Source of the DNA: Nectonema munidae
Taxonomy: Eukaryota; Nematomorpha; Nectonematoida; Nectonematidae
Direction of reading: 5' to 3'
Assembly: GCA_030549495.1 (NCBI GenBank)
Contig: JAUIRK010000597.1
Coordinates: forward strand, 50,043-114,042
DNA: 64,000 nt
The notes beneath the pieces were generated by a model. The model ran no database searches. It had not been told where the DNA came from and saw nothing but the letters and a program-made list of their open reading frames with translations. Shown here piece after piece: positions 57,681-64,000 of the stretch; within the stretch, counting starts at the first letter, position 1; every line of letters begins with the position of its first letter. A program made the position numbers and the translations under genes.

Positions 57681-59775
57681 TTTATTGATAATTTTTTCAT
57701 GAATCCAACAAAATACACCTACATATTCAAGAGAAATATTAGCCCAAAACAGCGCTCTATTTTTATGACTAATGTATCAAAAGTTGACTTTACTCAAGTT
57801 TTTCATTCAACAAACCCGACTAATGCATATGATATTTTTATAAGTCTTTTAAAAGAATCATTCAATCTTAGCTTTCCACTAATTAAGTTTAAAGTGAAAA
57901 CTAACAACAAGCCATGGTATTCATCATTTCTTTGTTCTCTTAGGAAAATCAAAATAAAATATTATAGAACTAAACTTCATAATCCTTTACCATTGAATTG
58001 CGCTAAATATAAAAATATTTTAAAGCAGTACAAAAATGAAATTTTAAGGGCTAAGTCAGCATATTATTATAATCAGCTTTCTACTTGTAAAAAAAATACT
58101 ATATGGAAAAGCTTGAAGAAAATTTTGAAACCCACTAGCATGAACTCTAACAATACTCAGTTTTGTAGTAATGATTTTGCCGAGTATTTTTCTAGTACTT
58201 CTGATACTAGCATTGATTCAAATTCTATGAATTACATTGAAAAATCTATTTCACTCAACTCATCCACTTTATATTTCCATGAAATTGATTTCAATGATAT
58301 CGTAACTGCTGTTGCGTCTCTAGCAAACAAAAAATCATATGGTGATGATGGGTTGACCATTTATAACATAATAGATATTCTCCCTTATATTCAAACAGCT
58401 CTTTCTTACATTTACAATTTATCTGTTAAACAGGGTGAATTTCCAAGAGCTCTTAAGTTAGCGCGTGTTGTTCCTATTTTAAAAAATGGTAAGTCTGCTA
58501 AGTCATTGGATAATTTTAGGCCCATTTCAATATTGTCTAACTTCTCAAAAATATTTGAGAAAATTATATTAGGTAGATTACTGGGCTTCTTAGACAAACA
58601 TAAAATTATTAATTCCAAACAATTTGGTTTTCAAAAGAACAGATCTACTGAAGATGCTGTTTTATCATTATGCAACTCCATTTCCAACTACTTTTATGGT
58701 AAAAAGCTTAGTTTGGTGTTATTCCTTGATCTCACTAAAGCTTTTGATAATGTAAGTCATCCGCTGCTCATTTATAAGTTATTTAGAATAGGTGTAAGAG
58801 GTCCTATTTTAAATTTGCTCGTAAGTTTTTAAATGAAAGAGCGTTCTATGTGTCTCTTAATGGAAACTCTGATATAAAATTCATGAAAAAAGGGGTACCT
58901 CAAGGATCTATCCTTGGGCCCTTACTTTTTTTGTTATTTACTAATGACATCTTTTCATGTCTAGACAATTGTGCATCTTTAATTATGTACGCTGATGATC
59001 CGGCTATAACTTTAAAGTTTGAAGATGATTCAACAGTTTCTGATACAACTAATTCTTATCTAAAGTCTATCTCGAAATGGTGTTTTTCTAATTTGCTTTC
59101 TTTTAACTTGCACAAATGTGTGTACATGATTTTTTCCAAAAAAAAATTGCCTGCAATTTCAGTATATTACTTAATGACTATATCTTGAATAGAGTTTATA
59201 GTTTTTCTTACCTAGGTATAACATTTACAGACAACTTATCCTGGTTCAAACACATCTCCTCCTTACATCTAAAAGTATCTCGTCTTTATGGAATATTCTA
59301 CAAAATAAAAAACTGTCTCACTTTTCATTGTAAAAAACTAATTTACCACGCCTTTATTCTCCCACATTTTCTCTATGGTAACTTGATATGGGGTTCCTCC
59401 TGTTTAACAATGTTAAAAAAACTTAATTCATTCCAGAAAAAATTTATTGAATTTGTCAATAATTCTATCGATTCAAATGATATATTTTCAAGTATAAGCA
59501 TATTTGATATTAATATTTTATCTCATTTTAACTTCTTTTATAAATCGTACTACCAAGATGGATTTCTCAACTCGCTCTTCATTCAAAACCTTTCAGTTCA
59601 TCATCACTTCACTCGCTCTAATGATCTCTTACATATTCCTCAAATAAAAGAAAAATCTTTGTTCCGTTCGATACTCCTCAGAACGCTTTTTCTGGTTAAT
59701 TGCCACTTTTATCAGCTTGGTCTGCGAAGCCGCAAAAGTTTTAAAGTTTCCTCAAAAGCTATATTTGATGTCTAA
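57681..59775 (+). pseudogene. LINE ORF2, reverse transcriptase and C-terminus
   Basis: The long frame to 58832 contains the fingers and first catalytic Asp. After one shift, 58850-59188 holds the PQG and YADD blocks. After a second shift, 59116-59775 carries the thumb and C-terminal region (FSYLGITFTDNLSWFKHISS and HAFILPHFLYGNLIWGSSC), which is typical of CR1/Jockey-group LINEs. Both shifts lie close to A- or T-rich runs. Confidence 0.88.
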
Positions 59776-59924
59776 ATTTACATCGTAAGTTCTCTTTATG
59801 TATATATTATATTTTTATTATAAAGAATGTATGTTTTCATTTAATATTGCTCATGTATACATTTAAAATATTTTTTGTAAAAATGAATATATGATTTTCA
59901 TATATGTTTATGATCATTTGATAT

Positions 59925-59950
59925 ATATACCTATATATATATATATATTT
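59925..59950. repeat. (AT)n-rich tract in LINE 3' UTR
   Basis: An ATATATACCTATATATATATATAT run. Confidence 0.8.
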
Positions 59951-60237
59951 AAATGTATGTATATGTTTGTGTGCTCACTTCTATTGTTTTGTTATGTGTT
60001 CTTGTTCAATTTTTATATTTTTTCTTTTTACTTCATATACATTTTGTTATGAACTTAGTAACTCTTTTTTATGTTCACTTTTGACTTGCTCTCTTCGGTG
60101 TGAAGAAATCTCGATGAGGCGTTCAAGCTTCCTTTTTCTCTCTCCCAAAGCAAGCCAAACGAAGAAATATGTTTAAAATAGAAATGTGTTAATTTATATA
60201 TGTTTATATTAAATAAATCTATCTAAGAAATAGAGTC

Positions 60238-60740
60238 AAAATGTACGCTTACATCGTATAAAGTGAAAAACAATAAATGTATTCACATTTTGAGCCCTCT
60301 ACATGAAAATGTTTTTATTGACTCTGATGATGAAAAATTTTAAACAGTGTATTTTTATAATAAAACAAAATTTGGTGTCGACATATTTGACAAGATAGCA
60401 AAACAGTATAGTGTCAAACCTGGTTGTAGACGATGCCTTGTTCATGTTTTTTCCATTATGCATTATATTGCCGCAATCAATGCCTGGATTATATAAAAGG
60501 ATGTTTTAAAAGTGAAGATATCAAAAAATATATACAAAGTGTTGTATCTGAACTGGCAAATAATATGGAAAATGAAAGTGAAGATACCGAAGAAGATAAA
60601 CAAGAAAAATCACAAGAAAGGAAAGAATGTCATAATAGATTGGGTAAAAACAACAAAAGAAAATAAAAGCTGAAAGTTTGTATATGGAAAATGCAATGGT
60701 AAAATATTGAATCAAACAATTTGTAAATGTCAAAGTTGAA
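60238..60740 (+). pseudogene. piggyBac transposase fossil, part after the LINE
   Basis: The codon phase continues directly from the part before the LINE (KIYQEIES, then KCTLTSYKVKNNK). ILSPLHENVFIDSDDEKF is followed, after a stop, by YNKTKFGVDIFDKIAKQYSV with the third catalytic Asp, then RRCLVHVFSIMHYIAAINAW. A highly charged tail ends at 60666. The usual cysteine-rich C-terminal domain is not evident. Confidence 0.85.
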
Positions 60741-61549
60741 ATAATATTTCAAATATAGTAATTGATAATAAATATATAAAATCAAGTTGTCAATATTTCT
60801 TATTTGTGTTTTTTGTTCAATAAACTTTGGAAAAATTCGGTTCTATTCAATAGCCAAAAAGACTGCTTTGGTCTTTTTAGGTATAGAAAAAATTGGTCTT
60901 TCTATTATTAAAGAATCTTCTTGATGATCAAAAAGATGGACAAATTCAATTTAAATTAAAAAATATCTTGATAGTAACTAAATTCTCACAAATTGGCATC
61001 TGTGCCACTTTTGATAACTCTGACCTATTCCAAATTTTCAGATTTCCTACCCAACTTAGTTAAATTTGTAATCCTAGATGTTAAGCTATAGATTTTTCAT
61101 TTGTAAAAGAATTTCTTTTTCACGGTTAAAATCTTTTTTGAACCACCGAATATTAGATTAGCACACTATTTTCTAGTTCATTAGAACATGGTAGATCTTC
61201 CAATATTTTTAATTATTTCTTTCAATCACACATTCTCTTTTCAATTAGTTTTCAGGTTGCTTCCTTCTCTCATACTAATCTTCAAAAGATTTTATAATAT
61301 GTTTTGGTTTTTTTAAATAAATATTTCATACTCAAGATGGTAGAAAGTATTATAAGCCAAAATATACAAAAAAAATATTTTTACTATATAACTAATATAT
61401 AAAGATTTTTTTTAATTTTATAAAACTGATTTTCAGGCATACATCACTAATTCAATTGCCGCTTCCAGTTATTTTACAGTATTAGCCAAAAGAGAGTAAA
61501 GAAATAAAATAAGTATAGTCGATTTGGTCAACAACTGATATCAGAAATA

Positions 61550-61930
61550 AAACTAGCATGGTTGATTTGGTATAAAAACATATATTTCACGTAAAATTAG
61601 AGAGAAAATTTTTGGAGATAGTTTTTAGAAGTAAACCGGAAATTTGATTGATACTGATAGATTTTTTAGGACCTCTAAATGTGAAAACTGAGTTTAGAAA
61701 TTAAGCCAGCATGGCCGATTTAGTATAAAACATATATTTTATGTAAAATTTGAAGGAATGTTTTAGGAGACAATTTTTAGAAGTAAACCGCAAAATTGAT
61801 TAACACATAAGTATTTTCAAATCCTAAATGTAAAAAATCAGTCCAGAAATGAAACCAGCATGGCCGATTTAGTATAAAAACATATATTTTATATAAAATT
61901 TGAAGGAATATTTTATTAGATATATATCTG
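61550..61930. repeat. Right B arm: 3 units of the B repeat
   Basis: Inverted units with CCAGCATGGCCGATTTAGTA near 61554, 61712 and 61855. They are the counterpart of the 10-unit array at 51430-52870. Confidence 0.8.
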
Positions 61931-62368
61931 ATCAGTCAAGATTTTGATTGACATTTTCTAAAAAGTGGCCATGATTATTGAAAAAATTAAATATGTAGTG
62001 TTATGCGTTCAAAACTGTATATACTTATAAATTTTCAAGGTAGTATATAATATAGACCCTAAGTTATAAGGTTGACTACAGATGTCAAAATTTTGTTGAA
62101 AAATTATAATTTTTGATTTTCATTGACATGAAAGGAGAGGGTCATTCAACTACCGTGAAAATTGTATAAAAAGATGCAGCTAGCGATTTTAGGAAAAGTC
62201 ACGCAATTTGAAGGAGTATAATTCAGCCAATTTTGTACGTTTCATTTAGGGGCGTTTCAAAAGTTGACGTTTGTGATAAAAATTGATTATAAAAATGTCA
62301 ATATGGAACAATTTACAATGTACAACTCAAATATGCACCAATATTGATTCAAATGCTTCTTTCTATAC

Positions 62369-62953
62369 CGTTTGTTCCATTTAGCTGGCACCAAAGAAAT
62401 TCATCCAGGCAGTTTGATAATAATGAATTTGTGGCTTACCGCCTTGATTTTTCGTTTTGTACGTTGCCTCATGTTTTAAAAATGGTCATGCATGCACCTG
62501 TCTGAAAATCAATGAAGTTTTCGGTATGATTCAACGATAGATGTACAAAAAGAGGGTTTATATGAAGACATTCAATGCCAAGCAAACCATGTCGCTGTGA
62601 ATATTAGTGTCAGTGATAATAAATGGTTAAATGAGAGCTTCAAGATTAGCAGCTGATTTGTCATGTACTTGGAACAGAAATTTATATTTGATTTACAAGC
62701 ATTAACCACAAAAACTTAACGATCTAGAACAGCGTAACCACGCTTGTATATTCGTTTATTGACTGCAGACTACTCTATTTCCACAAAATGTCCGGGTCCT
62801 CCAATTCTGTAGGAGTTTTTTGTAAGCCAATGAGTAATGGCAGACATTTGGAAGGAAATTGAATCAATCCATAATGACACGTTCTGATAAGCGAGTCATT
62901 TGATAAAGAGAGGATATATGTGTAACAAAAAAATAAGCGATATAAATAAAGTG
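62369..62953 (-). pseudogene. Merlin (ISXO2/IS1595-like) transposase fossil
   Basis: Reverse-strand blocks in order: SERVIMD then FNF.P.VCHYSLA (the VVDW.NFCREVC block), SYRIGGPGHFVEIE (IGGPG..VEIDES, first catalytic position, Asp now Glu), VNKRIYKRGYAVLDR (GKRKYNRGR), FLFQVHDKSAANLEALI then TDTNIHSD (second Asp present), NFIDFQTGACMTIFK (NFVDP.TGAHTNTIE, the Glu now Lys) and CLDEFLWCQLNGTN (YL.EFLWR). At least four frame breaks or stops. Termini were not identified. It lies next to the decayed right end of element B. Confidence 0.8.
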
Positions 62954-64000
62954 TTGAAGTGTAATGTGCAAATTTTATAAAACAAGTTTTTACGGATAAA
63001 TATTCATGCTCCTTTTGAATGTCAACACGAAACAATGCAATCCTTTAAATCCTTATGTGTCTGTAATTTCTTCTAGCATGTTAACAGTGGCCCTGAAAGT
63101 CGCATGAGGCCCTCCGCCTATTTCATATCTTACATAGCAAAATTGCATTAAAAAATTGGTTAGCAATGTCATATCAAAACTGTTAGTATTACGTAAAATT
63201 TTTGTATTGAACATACGTTGTAGAGTATTCTATATTTATGATCTGCTCTTAAATTTGGTCAACACACAAAGTGTCTATAGCAGTGGTAGATTTAGAGAGG
63301 GTGCAATCGTCTATTTTTTGAGAACCACTGTCTTAGACAATAAGAGGAATTGATAAGTAAAGAAGCCATTATCTGCTGAAATTAATCAAAAAATAATTTT
63401 TAACGGGTCGAATAAAAGTATATTTAGTCAATTTTACACAAAATGTGGTGTAGTTAACAAACCTTCAAAAATTTATAATGAAATGCTAGAACTTTGTTGA
63501 AAAAATTAGGGTGCATTTTATAAAAAAAAATCTTAATTAATCTATGGTAAATTTTTGATAATTTTATTCCCATTATTTTTTGTTTGGCCTTTTGTAACTA
63601 TAATTCTTGTGATTAAAAGCAAATAGTTTAATGTAGATGTGCCACTGTAAATAGTCTATTACTAAGACTTCACATGAGAATAAATAAATGAAAAAAAGTT
63701 CTTTGACGATTTAAAAAAATATATATATATAAATTAACTTGAAATTGAAGTATTTATTTTTAAAAAATTTAAAAAGTTCAATGCTATGCAAACATATAAA
63801 AATTGTGACGAATTGGGAAATAATAATTTTAGAAATAAAAATTTAATTAAAAAGTATCTTATTTCGACATCTTGCTTGTCTAATAGATAGAGAGGGTGTT
63901 GGTTGGTTGGAGATATCAAAGCACTTTCAGCCGTAAGGCTATATGCTCGCATTATGTTTAAGATGGTTAATCACAGTTTTTATGAATTTTTTAATAGATA
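62954..64000. other. AT-rich window end
   Basis: A possible hAT terminus pair (CAGTGGTAGATTTAGAGAGG at 63283 and, inverted, CAGTGGTTCTCAAAAAATAG at 63336) and an (AT)n tract at 63718-63731. No gene recognised. Confidence 0.4.

Larger units (their letters stand above)
57213..60224 (+). mobile_element. 5'-truncated non-LTR retrotransposon (CR1/Jockey-like LINE)
   Basis: Flanked by an exact 13-bp target duplication, AAGAAATAGAGTC (57200-57212 and 60225-60237). The remaining ORF2 starts within the endonuclease: IICGDFNINLF and SDHFPI (57460-57670) are catalytic blocks. The reverse transcriptase follows: NFRPISILSNFSKIFEKIIL (58510-58570), FGFQKNRSTEDAVL, LVLFLDLTKAFDNVSHPLL (58715-58770), GVPQGSILGPLLFLLFTNDI (58890-58950) and MYADD (58985-59000). 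The frame has one stop (57531) and two shifts (near 58825 and 59150). ORF1 is missing. The tail ends AAATAAATCTATCT without poly(A). Confidence 0.92.
55616..60907 (+). mobile_element. piggyBac element C with transposase gene, split by a LINE
   Basis: TTAA flanks both ends (55612-55615 and 60908-60911). The left end is CCTTAGAAAGACCAAACAGA. The right end read inward is TAATAGAAAGACCAATTTTT, sharing AGAAAGACCAA. The transposase relic inside reads in the same direction. Without the 3-kb LINE and its duplicated target the element would be about 2.3 kb, a normal size for piggyBac. Confidence 0.7.
51032..62255. mobile_element. piggyBac-type inverted-arm element B
   Basis: The left end CCCTATTAGTGCTGGGGGGC follows TTAA (51028-51031). 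The left arm (to about 53095) is the inverse of 60922-62255, shown for example by AAAATCGCTAGCTGCATCTT at 51132 against its complement near 62175, and by shared sequence around 52900-53090 and 60930-61120. The right terminus is decayed: homology stops at GGGGCGT (62249-62255) without a TTAA. Between the arms lie the right arm of element A and the transposase-bearing element C. Confidence 0.6.

Noticed and set aside
62775-63035. Possible 3' terminal exon on the reverse strand with AATAAA after the stop
   Set aside because: Adjacent frames show ordered ISXO2-like transposase blocks across the same bases, so it is a Merlin fossil.

Overview
The window is AT-rich animal DNA, probably from an arthropod and possibly a crustacean such as a copepod. 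This rests on spliced genes with introns from about 60 bp to 2 kb, a Roundabout receptor with an invertebrate-like tail, abundant piggyBac, hAT, Merlin and pogo-type relics, tRNA-derived SINEs, and a short insert of the arthropod telomere repeat (CCTAA)n. The species cannot be fixed from the sequence alone. No LTR, retroviral, Polinton or other virus-like element was recognised.

Only two host genes are supported. The first is a Roundabout-type axon-guidance receptor on the + strand (about 32951-41442). Ten exons encode Ig2 to Ig5, three fibronectin type III domains, one membrane span and a cytoplasmic tail with CC1-like and CC2-like motifs. Every junction after the first exon was checked for frame. 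Ig1 and the start codon were not found with confidence. The second is an intact, intronless mitochondrial short-chain enoyl-CoA hydratase (ECHS1) on the - strand (48748-49587), with a poly(A) signal just past its stop.

Layout. 1-32.9 kb: no recognised coding exon. It holds TIR elements (670-3243, 5869-6705, 15626-16530 with a nested palindromic element, 17613-18328), TTAA-flanked miniature elements, two SINE families, hAT transposase crumbs and several less AT-rich islands that could be enhancers or untranslated exons of the downstream Robo gene. 33-41.4 kb: Robo, with SINE and TTAA-element insertions in its introns. 42.3-48.3 kb: transposon fossils, namely a reverse-strand hAT, a piggyBac and a large foldback element. 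48.7-49.6 kb: ECHS1. 50.2-62.3 kb: a piggyBac complex. Two pairs of long inverted arms lie interleaved (A, B, A', B') and carry roughly 150-bp tandem arrays that are expanded in only one arm of each pair. A transposase-bearing piggyBac (55616-60907) sits between A' and B' and is itself interrupted by a 5'-truncated LINE with a 13-bp target duplication. 62.4-63.0 kb: a broken Merlin (ISXO2-like) transposase.

The two genes are not obviously linked in function. The most unusual features are the interleaved, asymmetrically expanded piggyBac arms, the unclear 5' end of Robo (a signal-peptide-like reading frame lies one base out of register directly before Ig2), and a telomere-like insert inside a SINE.
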